Shown here: positions 54,358 to 62,769 of the stretch, piece after piece
How the letters are laid out: the number at the start of each line of letters is the position of its first letter
How positions within the stretch are numbered: position 1 is the first letter of the stretch
Source: Pseudomonadales bacterium
GTDB lineage: Bacteria; Pseudomonadota; Gammaproteobacteria; Pseudomonadales; Azotimanducaceae
NCBI GenBank assembly: GCA_019634925.1
Contig: JAHCAL010000002.1
Coordinates: forward strand, 124,001-188,000
Reading direction: 5' to 3'
Length of the DNA stretch: 64,000 bases
Notes under the pieces: model-generated
The model's input: the letters and a program-made list of their open reading frames with translations, nothing else
Database searches by the model: none
Told to the model about the DNA's origin: nothing
Made by a program: the position numbers and the translations under genes

Positions 54358-55608
54358 TCACCGGCCGCCGGGCGGCTCGCCGCGCGCCTCGCAACGCGAA
54401 CGCCAGCGGGCGCCGAGCGCTTCCCCGATCACCGTGACCTTGCCGGGAAACGCCGCCAGCTGATCCAGGATGAACGCGGCCTCCACTTCGCGGTCGTGCG
54501 CGGCAGCGTACGCATTGGGCGTTCCGCCGGCGCCGGGATAGGCGCCCCGCGGATCGCTGAACAGATCGATTCCCGCGACGATCAGCTCGGTCGGCGCCAA
54601 CGCGCACGCGGTCGCGATCATGATCGCCCCGTTGGTCGGCTTGTAAGGCAGGAATGCGTCGAAATCCACGCAGTCGAGACGCTCGGCGGTGAAATAGGTG
54701 AACCGGCGTCGCAGCAGGATCAAGCGCAGCATCATACGGCGTGCGGCAGCTTCGGTCCCGAACGCGAACCGGGTCGGGAACCGGCAGGCTTGGAGCGTCG
54801 CCCGCAACCCGGTGAATATGACATCGGGCCGGTCCAGCGGCGTGCGTCCGAGCCATGCATGATTGACCCGGAACAGCGCATCGTGAGGCAGCTTCGCGAC
54901 GATCGGGTCTTCACTCGACGGTCCGTTGCCGAGGCACAGGATGCACGCCGGACGACCGAGGTCCTCGGCCAGTTCCTCGAGCGACCCGAGCGCGGTGAAC
55001 CGTCCGGCGACGAGCCAGCGAAACGGCCGATGCTCGATCATCCGCATCATGCCTTGCTCGAACGTGTGTGCGCTCTTGCCGGGTGGCCGGGCGCTGACCA
55101 GCGCGACGGACACGCGCGCCAGTGCCTCGTCGGGCGCCGGATCGCAGAGCAGCGCCTCAGCATCGACACCACGCGCGAGCGCCTCGTCGCGCAGACCGCC
55201 GGGCACGAAGCACAGGCGCAGCTCTCGGATGCGTTCCGGCGGCCTGCCGGACGGTAGTCCGAAGCCGACCAGCGCGATGCCCATTTCCGCCGCTGTTCGC
55301 AACAGCGCATCGGCACCGTCCCAGGCGCCCTGCACCAGGATCGCCTGGATCTTGAGCCGCCGCAGGTAGCGTCGCAGCACGCTCGGCCAGGGCCAGGGCG
55401 GCGCCACCCGATGCGCCTTGCCACGCAGATATTCTGGCGGCTGTGTCAGGTAGTAGAGGTTGATACGCGGGAATGCGCTTGTGATCGCCGCTGCGAGCGA
55501 TTGCAGGTCAGCCGTGGCGCCGTCGTCGATGACCAGCACCCCGCGGCCACGGGGCACCGGGTGTATGCCTGCCCGCCACAACAGTGTATCCAAGGTCCGC
55601 CGGGTCAC
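54358..55608 (-). CDS. Two-domain glycosyltransferase: WaaA-like N-terminal half fused to a GT42-like sialyltransferase domain
   Basis: A 416-residue protein. The C-terminal domain (about 220-400) matches the GT42 pattern of Campylobacter Cst-II: CILCLGNGPSS (about 222-232), LFRVNHAWLG, then KPTNGAIMI (about 323-331), VAGIDLF (344-350) and a His in AAAHDREVEAAF (371) where the Cst-II catalytic His lies. Residues 20-170 recall the N-terminal half of Kdo transferase (GT30): PRINLYYLT, PPWPWPSVLRRYLRRLKIQAI, and MGIALVGFGLPS. Both families use CMP-sugars. The GTG start overlaps the symporter stop (GTGA). Other readings are a DUF115-type enzyme. It may act on lipopolysaccharide or a related glycan. 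Confidence 0.65.
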   Translation of the reverse strand: MTRRTLDTLLWRAGIHPVPRGRGVLVIDDGATADLQSLAAAITSAFPRINLYYLTQPPEYLRGKAHRVAPPWPWPSVLRRYLRRLKIQAILVQGAWDGADALLRTAAEMGIALVGFGLPSGRPPERIRELRLCFVPGGLRDEALARGVDAEALLCDPAPDEALARVSVALVSARPPGKSAHTFEQGMMRMIEHRPFRWLVAGRFTALGSLEELAEDLGRPACILCLGNGPSSEDPIVAKLPHDALFRVNHAWLGRTPLDRPDVIFTGLRATLQACRFPTRFAFGTEAAARRMMLRLILLRRRFTYFTAERLDCVDFDAFLPYKPTNGAIMIATACALAPTELIVAGIDLFSDPRGAYPGAGGTPNAYAAAHDREVEAAFILDQLAAFPGKVTVIGEALGARWRSRCEARGEPPGGR

Positions 55609-56936
55609 GCGCGGACCAGCCGACCCGTGAGCACGCCCGCGGTCATCGACCCGTTGACGTTCAGGGCCGTGCGACCCATGTCGATGAGCGGCTCGATGGA
55701 AATCAGCAGCGCCGCCACCGTGACCGGAAAGCCCATGACGGGCAGCACGATGAATGCGGCGAACGTGGCGCCACCACCCACGCCGGCCACGCCGAAGGAA
55801 CTCACCGCGACGATGGCGACGAGTCCGGCGATGAAGGCGAGGCTGGTGGGATCGACGCCCATGCCGGGCGCGATCATCACCGCGAGCATCGCCGGATAGA
55901 TGCCGGCACAGCCGTTCTGGCCGATGGTGGCGCCGAAACTTGCCGAGAGATTGGCGATCGGCGCAGGCACCCTGAGCGCATCGATCTGGGTCTCCACGTT
56001 CAGCGGAATGGTGGCCGCCGAACTGCGCGACGTGAACGCGAATGCCAGCACCGGCCACACGGCGCGGAAATATGCAGGCACGCTGGCGCCGGCAAACAGC
56101 AGCAGCAGCGCGTGTACACCGAACATGATCAGAATGGCCACGTAGGAAGCGACCACGAACCCGAGCAGATTGAGGATGTCCGCCGCACTCGAGCCGGCCA
56201 CCACGCGGGTCATGAGCGCAAGGATGCCGTACGGGGTCAGCGCCATGATCAGGTGCACGAGTTTCATCACGACCGCCTGCGCGGTCTCGACGAACGAGCG
56301 GATCGACGCGCCGCGCGCCGCGTCCTCGCGCGCCACGCCGAGCGCCGCGACGCCGAGCAGAATGCCGACGATCACGATGCCGATGACGGAGGTCGGCCGC
56401 GCTTCGGTCAGGTCCAGAAACATGTTGGAGGGTACGAAGCGGACGAGCAGATCGGCAATGCCGAGGCTGGCGAACTCCTCGTAGCGCGCGGTCAGGACTT
56501 CCGTGCGCGAGAGCTCCCTGGCACCCGCGATCAGCCCTTCCGCGGACAGTCCGAACACGTTGGTCACCGCGATGCCGACCAGCGCCGCGATCACCGTGGT
56601 GCCGATCAGGATTCCGATCACCGAGATGCCGATCCGGCCGAGCGCGGCCAGGTCGCCCATGCGCACCACAGCGGCCAGCATCATCACCAGCACGAGCGGC
56701 GCAATCACGAGCCGCAGCAGATTGACGTACCCGCTGCCGACCACGTCGGTCCAGCGCAGCGTCGCCGCGATGATCGACGGATCCGCACGATAGCCGAGCT
56801 GCAGCCCGAGACCGAACAGGGTTCCCGCCAGGAGCCCGGCCAGAATGCGTCGTGAGAGTCGTGCCTGCATCCGCCCGAAGCGCGCGAGCACGACCACCAG
56901 CAGAGCGAACACCGTCAGGTTCAGCAGCAGATACAT
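55605..56936 (-). CDS. Dicarboxylate/amino acid:cation symporter (TcyP-like)
   Basis: A 443-residue sodium- or proton-coupled transporter of the DAACS family. It has eight to ten hydrophobic segments, and the two re-entrant loops are visible: SRSSAATIPLNVE (HP1, about residues 300-312) and GVGGGATFAAFIV (HP2, about 375-387). NLSASFGATIGQNGC is the conserved TM7/TM8 segment. The chain resembles the L-cystine carriers of Bacillus more than glutamate carriers. ATG 56936 (MYLLLNLTVFALLVVV) was chosen; the longer frame begins in non-coding sequence. It overlaps the glycosyltransferase gene and is divergent from the rhomboid gene. Confidence 0.86.
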   Translation of the reverse strand: MYLLLNLTVFALLVVVLARFGRMQARLSRRILAGLLAGTLFGLGLQLGYRADPSIIAATLRWTDVVGSGYVNLLRLVIAPLVLVMMLAAVVRMGDLAALGRIGISVIGILIGTTVIAALVGIAVTNVFGLSAEGLIAGARELSRTEVLTARYEEFASLGIADLLVRFVPSNMFLDLTEARPTSVIGIVIVGILLGVAALGVAREDAARGASIRSFVETAQAVVMKLVHLIMALTPYGILALMTRVVAGSSAADILNLLGFVVASYVAILIMFGVHALLLLFAGASVPAYFRAVWPVLAFAFTSRSSAATIPLNVETQIDALRVPAPIANLSASFGATIGQNGCAGIYPAMLAVMIAPGMGVDPTSLAFIAGLVAIVAVSSFGVAGVGGGATFAAFIVLPVMGFPVTVAALLISIEPLIDMGRTALNVNGSMTAGVLTGRLVRA

Positions 56937-56975
56937 GGCGGCGCGACCGTCCCCGGCGGAATCGAACCGCCGATG

Positions 56976-57002
56976 TTGGCGCCCGCCCTGCACGATTACA
57001 AT
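56976..57002 (+). promoter_or_regulatory. Possible promoter of the rhomboid gene
   Basis: TACAAT (56997-57002) is preceded by TTGGCG (56976-56981) at a 15-base spacing, shorter than ideal. The start codon follows 28 bases after the -10. This is weak evidence. Confidence 0.35.
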
Positions 57003-57029
57003 AGCCGTTCACGCTACCGAGGCCGCCTG

Positions 57030-57779
57030 GTGTTCCCGCTCAGTGACGACAATCCGCGGCTGCACACACCGTATGCGACCTTCACGCTGATCGCGCTCAA
57101 CGTGCTCGCCTGGGCGCTGGTCCAGGGCTTCGGCGACGCGGGCGCGCTGACCCGCTCGATCTGCCAATACGGACTGGTACCCGGCGATCTGCTCGGCAGG
57201 ATCCCGCCGGGTACCGGCATCGAGCTCGGGCCGGGGCTCGGCTGCCGGTTCGACGGCGACGGCAGCCCGTTCTCGCTGGTGACCTCGATGTTCCTGCACG
57301 GCAGCTGGTTCCACATCATCGGCAACCTGTGGTTTCTCTGGGTATTCGGCGACAACGTGGAGGACCAGCTCGGCCCGGTGCGATTCTTCGTGTTCTACCT
57401 GCTGTGCGGACTCGCGGCCGCCGGCGCCCAGATCGCGAGCCACCCGGAGAGCATCGTGCCCATGGTGGGCGCCTCCGGCGCGATCGGTGGCGTCATGGGC
57501 GCCTATGCCATCCTGTATCCACGGGCGCGCGTGAACCTGCTGATCTTTCTCGGGTTCTACGTGACGACCCTCGCCGTGCCCGCGATCTGGATGCTCGGCT
57601 ACTGGTTTCTGCTGCAGATCATCGGCGGCATTCCCGCGCTCGGCTCGGGCGAAGGCGGCGTGGCCTTCTGGGCCCACGTCGGCGGTTTCGTGGCCGGACT
57701 GCTGCTGATCATGCCGCTCCGGGTCCCACGCGCCACACGGCGTCGCAGCGGCCCGGGCGGGCGCGACGCCTGGTTCTGA
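57030..57779 (+). CDS. Rhomboid-family intramembrane serine protease
   Basis: A 249-residue membrane protease of six helices. MFPLSDDNPRLHTPYATFTLIALN is the usual start of this proteobacterial group. HGSWFHIIGNLWFLWVFGDNVED carries the H-x-x-x-N oxyanion residues (about residues 97-101). The catalytic Ser is in VGASGAIGGVMGAY (about 152), and the catalytic His is in VAFWAHVGGFVAGLL (about 216). The GTG start at 57030 has GAGG upstream. An upstream frame without family sequence is rejected. It may process membrane substrates; none is obvious here. Confidence 0.93.
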   Translation: MFPLSDDNPRLHTPYATFTLIALNVLAWALVQGFGDAGALTRSICQYGLVPGDLLGRIPPGTGIELGPGLGCRFDGDGSPFSLVTSMFLHGSWFHIIGNLWFLWVFGDNVEDQLGPVRFFVFYLLCGLAAAGAQIASHPESIVPMVGASGAIGGVMGAYAILYPRARVNLLIFLGFYVTTLAVPAIWMLGYWFLLQIIGGIPALGSGEGGVAFWAHVGGFVAGLLLIMPLRVPRATRRRSGPGGRDAWF

Positions 57780-57903
57780 ACACCCCGCCCGCGGTGCTGG
57801 TCGGCGCGGTTTGCCAAACCGGGCGCAATCCGCGAATCTTGCCGACCTCGACTCACCACCAGCACCCGCCACCAGCAAGATCATTCGAAGAGGGGAGAGA
57901 AAC

Positions 57904-58812
57904 ATGAGTGTACGCCTGCCTGCAGTCAGCCTGGCCGCCGTCCCCGGCCGCCGCAAAGCCATGATCGACGTCGCACGCGAAATCGAACGGCGCGGCTTTC
58001 CCGGCATCTTCTGCCCGAGCCTCGGCGACAACCTGGCCCTTTGCGAGGCCATCGCGCTCGCTACCAGCACCGTGCAGTTCGGCACCAGCATCACCCCGAT
58101 CTACACGCGCAACGTCGCCGATTTCGCGTCCACGGCAGCGTTCCTGCACGAGGTCTCCGACGGCCGGTTCCGCTTCGGCATCGGCGTGAGCCACGAACCG
58201 GCGATGCGTCGTATCGGCGTGCAGCAGGGCAAGCCGCTCGCCGACATGCGCCGGTTCGTCGAGGACCTGCGCGCCGTGCCCCGCGTCGGCGACCTGCCGC
58301 CGATCGTACTGGCCACGCTGCGCACGAAGATGATCCGGCTCGCCGAGGAAGTCGGCCAGGGCATGGTGTTCGCCAACGGCGCCCGCTCCCACATGGGACA
58401 GTCCCTGGCCGCGCTTTCGGCGGAGGCGCGCGCGAACCCGGCGTTCTTCATCGGCAACATGATTCCGACCTGCATCTCGGACGACGAAGATGCCGCCATG
58501 GCGGTGAACCGGCGTACGCTCACGAGCTACGCGCTGCTGCCCAACTATCGCAACTACTGGAAGGAAGCAGGCTACGTCGAAGAGATGGAGCGGGTGGAAG
58601 CGGCGATCGCCGCGGGCGAGATGAATCGTGTGGCGGAATGCCTGTCCGACCGCTGGCTGGCCGATACGACACTGTTCGGATCCGCAACGAAGGTGCGCGA
58701 CGGCATCGAGGCCTGGTTCGACGCCGGAATCCGCACGCCGATCATCGTCCCGTCCTCCGCGCGCGGCAACCAGCTGGCCGCGCTCGAGGAATTCTTCGCC
58801 ATCTGGCGCTGA
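57904..58812 (+). CDS. LLM-class flavin/F420-dependent oxidoreductase
   Basis: A 302-residue luciferase-like TIM-barrel protein. RGFPGIFCPSLGDNLALCEAIALATSTVQFGTSITPIYTRN is the usual N-terminal layout (shared by F420-dependent and FMN enzymes), followed by GRFRFGIGVSHEP and GTEIGMVFANG-like QGMVFANGARS. Proteobacteria usually lack F420, so FMN is likely, yet the family often cannot be told apart by sequence. The start follows AGAGGGGAGAG. The alpha/beta hydrolase gene begins 14 bases after its stop and is probably in the same operon. Confidence 0.84.
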   Translation: MSVRLPAVSLAAVPGRRKAMIDVAREIERRGFPGIFCPSLGDNLALCEAIALATSTVQFGTSITPIYTRNVADFASTAAFLHEVSDGRFRFGIGVSHEPAMRRIGVQQGKPLADMRRFVEDLRAVPRVGDLPPIVLATLRTKMIRLAEEVGQGMVFANGARSHMGQSLAALSAEARANPAFFIGNMIPTCISDDEDAAMAVNRRTLTSYALLPNYRNYWKEAGYVEEMERVEAAIAAGEMNRVAECLSDRWLADTTLFGSATKVRDGIEAWFDAGIRTPIIVPSSARGNQLAALEEFFAIWR

Positions 58813-58826
58813 GCGCAGCCGCCGCC

Positions 58827-59936
58827 GTGCTTGCCTTGCTGATCACGCTGCTCGTGCTCGCGGCAGGATTCTGGGCGATCGCCCGGTTCCACCTCGAGGG
58901 CCCCGACCTGTCTGGCTTCGACGTGCCGCGGCATCCCCCGGTCCGGCCGGAGGTCAGCGCCGGCCACGATGCCGTGCTCGCCCGCGTCGCCGCGCTGGCC
59001 GGTCAGACGGCCGGCCTCAAGGGCCGCGCGCGGCTCCAACACATGCGCCAGGTGATGGACGATCTCGGCGCCGACGCCGACCTGACGGGCATCACGCTCG
59101 CACCGGTCGATGCCGGCGGTGTTCCGGCGGAATGGGTGACTGGCACGCACGTGGACGCATCGAAACGCCTGCTGTACATCCACGGCGGCGCGTTCACCAT
59201 GGGCAGTCCGCGCAGCCACCGCGGCATCACGGCCGAGCTTGCGCGGCGCACCGGATTTGCCGTGCTCACGATCGACTACCGCCTGATGCCCGAGCACACG
59301 CGTATGGACGGAATCGAAGATTGCCGCACGGCATGGGCATGGCTGCTCAAGAACGGCCCGCAGGGTCCCGGCGGCGCCGCACGCGCGTTCGTCGCGGGGG
59401 ACTCGGCCGGCGGCAACCTCACGCTCGCGCTGATCGCCTGGCTCAGGGACGCGGCGCGCGACGACCAGCGGCGGGACGGCCCGCTGCGCCAGGCAGACGG
59501 CGCGATCGCGCTTTCACCGCTGACCGACGCCAGCTTCGCGAGCCCGAGCATCACCGGCAACGTGGCGCGCGACCCCATGCTGGGGCCCATGGCGGCGCTC
59601 TTCACCCGCATTCCGCGCCCGCTGCTGCTCTGGGGTACGTGGCTGCAGAACCGGCGCCCGCCCTGTGATCCACTGCTTTCGCCGGTGTACGGCGACCTGG
59701 CGGACCTGCCACCGACGCTGGTGCAGGCCAGCGAAGCCGAGATCCTGATCGACGACGCGCGCCGCTACGTCAACAAGGCCCGGGCCGCGCACAGCCCCGC
59801 CGAACTCGAAACCTGGCACGGCATGGTGCACGTGTGGCAGGCGTTCGGGGCCGACCTGCCGGAGGCCGACGAGGCGTTCACACGCATGGCGGGCTTCGTG
59901 AGACGGGTCGCCGGCAAGCCCGGCGATCCCGCCTGA
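58827..59936 (+). CDS. Membrane-anchored alpha/beta hydrolase of the HSL (hormone-sensitive lipase) family
   Basis: A 369-residue serine esterase. It begins with a hydrophobic segment (VLALLITLLVLAAGFWAI) that would anchor or export it. LLYIHGGAFTMGS is the HSL HGG oxyanion motif, VAGDSAGGNLTLAL (about residue 195) carries the nucleophile Ser, and Asp/Glu in SEAEILIDDARRY and His in ETWHGMVHVWQ complete the triad. GTG 58827 is the preferred start, though a CTG six codons earlier cannot be excluded. It follows the LLM-class gene closely. Substrate: a short or medium-chain ester. Confidence 0.85.
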   Translation: MLALLITLLVLAAGFWAIARFHLEGPDLSGFDVPRHPPVRPEVSAGHDAVLARVAALAGQTAGLKGRARLQHMRQVMDDLGADADLTGITLAPVDAGGVPAEWVTGTHVDASKRLLYIHGGAFTMGSPRSHRGITAELARRTGFAVLTIDYRLMPEHTRMDGIEDCRTAWAWLLKNGPQGPGGAARAFVAGDSAGGNLTLALIAWLRDAARDDQRRDGPLRQADGAIALSPLTDASFASPSITGNVARDPMLGPMAALFTRIPRPLLLWGTWLQNRRPPCDPLLSPVYGDLADLPPTLVQASEAEILIDDARRYVNKARAAHSPAELETWHGMVHVWQAFGADLPEADEAFTRMAGFVRRVAGKPGDPA

Positions 59937-59952
59937 ACCCGCCCCGCGCGGG

Positions 59953-60297
59953 CTACCGGTAGCGACGGTCGTAACGGTCGTCGACGCGATGGTAGTGGTG
60001 CACCTGCCGCGCCGGCGCGTAGTAGGCGCCATGGTAGCGGCGATCGCCGCGGTGATACTTCTTGTGGTGCTTCTTGTGGTACTTCTTGTAGTGCTTGGCG
60101 TGGTACTTGTGCGGCCTGTGCCCGTGGTAGTGGTGGACATGCCGATCCGAACCGCCGTCGCTCAACAGGTAACCGATCGCCGCACCGGTGACGAACACGA
60201 CCGCCGGGTCGTACTCGTGCGCGCGTGCGGTCTGCGGTGCCGCCATGCCCACCAGCACGCCGCCGCACAACAGAAGTACCGGAACTGCCTTGATCAT
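59953..60297 (-). CDS. Small exported His/Lys/Tyr-rich protein
   Basis: A 114-residue precursor. MIKAVPVLLLCGGVLVGMAAPQTARA is a signal peptide. The mature part has a short hydrophobic stretch (AVVFVTGAAIGYLL) and then about 65 residues dominated by His, Lys, Tyr and Arg, with repeats such as HYKKYHKKHHKKYHRG and YHGHRPHKYHAKH. Such chains can bind zinc, nickel or copper, or contact negatively charged surfaces. No family is recognised. The codon use is unlike its neighbours because of the composition. It is divergent from the SixA-like gene over 195 bases. Confidence 0.7.
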   Translation of the reverse strand: MIKAVPVLLLCGGVLVGMAAPQTARAHEYDPAVVFVTGAAIGYLLSDGGSDRHVHHYHGHRPHKYHAKHYKKYHKKHHKKYHRGDRRYHGAYYAPARQVHHYHRVDDRYDRRYR

Positions 60298-60492
60298 GTC
60301 TGTCTCCTGGTTGATTCAGGCACGCTCAGGCTAGCCGCAGCTCGCTGAACCGCTTCTGAACCGAACCTGTCCCGAAGCTGAACGGCAGTAGCAATCCCGG
60401 GAGCGCGCGGTCCGGCGCGCGCGGCCGGGAGCGCGCGCCCGAATCGCTGTGGACGGGCTACAATCGCGCCTTCAGCCACCACGACGGCCCGC

Positions 60493-61005
60493 ATGGACGA
60501 CAGGACACTCCGGCTCATCCGCCACGCGAAATCGGACTGGAGCGAGCCGGGCAGCCGTGACTTCGATCGCCCGTTGAACGCCCGCGGACTGCGCGACGGA
60601 CCGCGCATGGCGCGTTGGCTCGCGACCCAGGCGGACCCGGCTACGTGGATCTGGACCAGCGACGCGCTGCGCGCCCGGACGACCGCGGAATTCGTCCTCG
60701 AAGGCTTCCGCGCCGTGTCCCCCACGCTGGTCGCCGACCATCGCCTGTATCTCGCCGATCCGGACCAGCTGCTGGACGTGTTGCGCGAGACGCCCCCCAA
60801 CGTGCGCTCGGTGGCCCTCGTCGCGCACAATCCCGGCCTCACCGAACTCGTCAACCTGCTCGGCGCACGGCCCCGGCTCGACAACCTGCCGACGCTGGGG
60901 ATCGCCGCGTTCCGGGTGACCGGGCCCTGGCCGGACCTCGTACCGGGTGCCTGCGCACTGCTGGACCTGATGAGCCCCAAGCGTCTTCCGGGCCATCCCG
61001 GCTGA
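60493..61005 (+). CDS. SixA-like histidine phosphatase
   Basis: A 170-residue protein of the branch-2-like, short histidine phosphatase family (phosphoglycerate-mutase fold). The catalytic RHAK in LRLIRHAKSDW (about residues 7-13), the second Arg region in TSDALRARTTAEF, and the distal His in VALVAHNPGLTEL (about 113) are all intact. SixA dephosphorylates phosphohistidine in His-containing phosphotransfer proteins, but other members act on small phosphates, so the target is uncertain. The gene is followed 13 bases later by the VOC gene. Confidence 0.87.
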   Translation: MDDRTLRLIRHAKSDWSEPGSRDFDRPLNARGLRDGPRMARWLATQADPATWIWTSDALRARTTAEFVLEGFRAVSPTLVADHRLYLADPDQLLDVLRETPPNVRSVALVAHNPGLTELVNLLGARPRLDNLPTLGIAAFRVTGPWPDLVPGACALLDLMSPKRLPGHPG

Positions 61006-61018
61006 GGATCCAACGCCG

Positions 61019-61696
61019 ATGATCGAACTCGCCAAACCCGCCCTGGACGTCGGTCTTTTCACCAACCGGCGCGATGCCATGCTCGCGTTCTGGCAGACGG
61101 TCGTGGGATTGCCGCTCCGCGAACTGCTGCCGCTCGGGGGCGGCCTGCAGCAGCATCGCCATGCGATCGGACAATCGGTGTTCAAGCTCAATCACGCGCG
61201 CGCACCGCTGCCGGACGCGCCCGAGAGCGGCATCCGGACGCTGGTGATCGCTGACCCGGCGTGCACGGCACCGGAGCTGCTCGAGGATCCGGACGGCAAC
61301 CGGGTACGCCGGGTACCGCCCGGCTTCGACGGCGTGGAGCAGCTCCGCATCGACCTGGTGGTGAACGATCTCGCCGCGCACCGCGCATACTATGGCGACG
61401 TCCTCGGACTGCCCGCGCTCGACGGGAACACGTTCGCCTGCGGCGTGTCGCGGATCCGCCTCACGGAAGGCGCCGCGACCCAGGATCCCGTCCAGCAGGC
61501 ACCGGGCTATCGCTATCTCACCGTGCAGGTGTTCGACGTGCGCGCCACGCACGCCGGGATCCTCGCGCGGGGCGGTCGCGAAGGCCGCCCGCCGGTCCGG
61601 CTCGGCGACGTGGCGCACATCTCCTTCGTGCGCGATCCGGACGGCAACTGGCTGGAAATCTCGCAGCGCAAGTCGATCACCGGCTCGCTGGACTAG
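61019..61696 (+). CDS. VOC-family protein with two glyoxalase-like modules
   Basis: A 225-residue vicinal-oxygen-chelate protein. It contains two repeated beta-alpha-beta-beta-beta units, one at about residues 6-95 (VGLFTNRRDAMLAFWQTVVGLP) and one at about 107-215 (LVVNDLAAHRAYYGDVLGLP), ending FVRDPDGNWLEISQR. This fold houses glyoxalases, dioxygenases and resistance proteins. Metal-ligand positions (His/Glu) are seen only partly (for example Glu in WLEIS), so function is open. Confidence 0.82.
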   Translation: MIELAKPALDVGLFTNRRDAMLAFWQTVVGLPLRELLPLGGGLQQHRHAIGQSVFKLNHARAPLPDAPESGIRTLVIADPACTAPELLEDPDGNRVRRVPPGFDGVEQLRIDLVVNDLAAHRAYYGDVLGLPALDGNTFACGVSRIRLTEGAATQDPVQQAPGYRYLTVQVFDVRATHAGILARGGREGRPPVRLGDVAHISFVRDPDGNWLEISQRKSITGSLD

Positions 61697-61752
61697 CCGT
61701 CGAATCCCGGTATACCTTAGCCCCCCTGTCCGGAACCAGCGGAGACCGCTCG

Positions 61753-61962
61753 ATGGGATTTTTTTCGTTTCTGGTGCTGCTCGCCATCGCGTATCTGCTG
61801 TGGCGGGTCACCGATCAGTTGCCCGATCTGATCTTCCGGCTGAGTGAGATCCAGCGCGATGTCGCAGAAGTCCGCCGGCGTCTGGCCGATGAGGCGCCGA
61901 CCGCCTCCGCCGAACGGACGCCTGCCCCGACCCAGCCGCAGGGCGGCGACAACAACTACTGA
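61753..61962 (+). CDS. Small single-helix membrane protein of unknown function
   Basis: A 69-residue protein: MGFFSFLVLLAIAYLLWRVTDQ is one membrane helix, followed by a charged amphipathic stretch (LSEIQRDVAEVRRRLADEA) that may form a coiled coil, and a Pro/Ala/Gln-rich tail. GGAGA lies nine bases before the ATG, which makes translation plausible. Its place just before a two-helix coiled-coil protein gene (33 bases) suggests a pair. Confidence 0.6.
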   Translation: MGFFSFLVLLAIAYLLWRVTDQLPDLIFRLSEIQRDVAEVRRRLADEAPTASAERTPAPTQPQGGDNNY

Positions 61963-61995
61963 TCGGTCCTCTCACGCGGGACCCCTCGAGACATC

Positions 61996-62760
61996 ATGGC
62001 CCGCAGACCCGACTGGCGTATCTGGTTCGGACTCGCACTGACCGCCTCGTGGCTCGTGCTCGGCGCGCTCTATATCGACACCACGCGCGGCTGGGAGGGC
62101 TTTTCGAAGCTGCCGGCCGACGAACTCGGCAGCTTCCTCGAGGGCGCGTTCGCGCCGCTCGCCTTTCTCTGGCTCGTGATCGGCTACTTCCTGCAGAAGA
62201 AAGAGCTCGAACAGAACACCGCCGCCCTCAAGGCGCAGGCGCTCGAGATCCAGCGCAGCGCCGAGCAGGCGACCATCCAGGCCGAGAAAATGGCCGAATC
62301 GGAAGTACACGCCCGCCAGGAGACCTTCCTCCGCATCGCCCGCCACGTGAGCGCGCAGCTCGGCTCGATCGGCGGCTTCCTGTTCCTCTCGAGCCAGGGT
62401 GCCGGCGTGGGGCCGGTCAGCCCGGACGAGATGAGCAAGCTGTTCGCCCAACAGGCTGCCCAGGATCCTGAGCTCTTCTCGCGACGGCTGCTCGAGATCC
62501 ACGTGCAGCTCGCCGAGCCGGACCTGCAGCACGCCCTGTTCTACGGCACCCCGACCCGGGCTCGCCACGCCAACAACTTCATCGTCACGTTCGAGCGCCT
62601 CATGCAGCGCGCCGAGGCCGTCGACCCCGATTTCATCATTCGTGATGCGCTGCTGGCCACCGGTCACGGGCTCGTCTACCGGCTCGCCAAGCGCCACCAG
62701 GGCCTGGCGCCAGCACACCTTGCCGATCCGGCGCAAACCGGCATCCACATCAATTTCTGA
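61996..62760 (+). CDS. Membrane protein of unknown function with two N-terminal helices and a coiled coil
   Basis: A 254-residue protein. Two hydrophobic segments lie at about residues 8-26 (IWFGLALTASWLVLGALYI) and 49-67 (GAFAPLAFLWLVIGYFLQ), then an alpha-helical coiled coil KKELEQNTAALKAQALEIQ (about 68-110). The C-terminal 130 residues are soluble and rich in charged residues, ending HINF. No family is recognised. It lies nine bases before the PNPOx-like gene and 33 bases after the 69-residue membrane protein gene. Confidence 0.65.
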   Translation: MARRPDWRIWFGLALTASWLVLGALYIDTTRGWEGFSKLPADELGSFLEGAFAPLAFLWLVIGYFLQKKELEQNTAALKAQALEIQRSAEQATIQAEKMAESEVHARQETFLRIARHVSAQLGSIGGFLFLSSQGAGVGPVSPDEMSKLFAQQAAQDPELFSRRLLEIHVQLAEPDLQHALFYGTPTRARHANNFIVTFERLMQRAEAVDPDFIIRDALLATGHGLVYRLAKRHQGLAPAHLADPAQTGIHINF

Positions 62761-62769
62761 GGACTTCGC

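Noticed and set aside
60459..60464. Promoter TACAAT before the SixA-like gene
   Set aside because: No -35 element matches at 16-18 bases upstream, so it was not listed as a feature.
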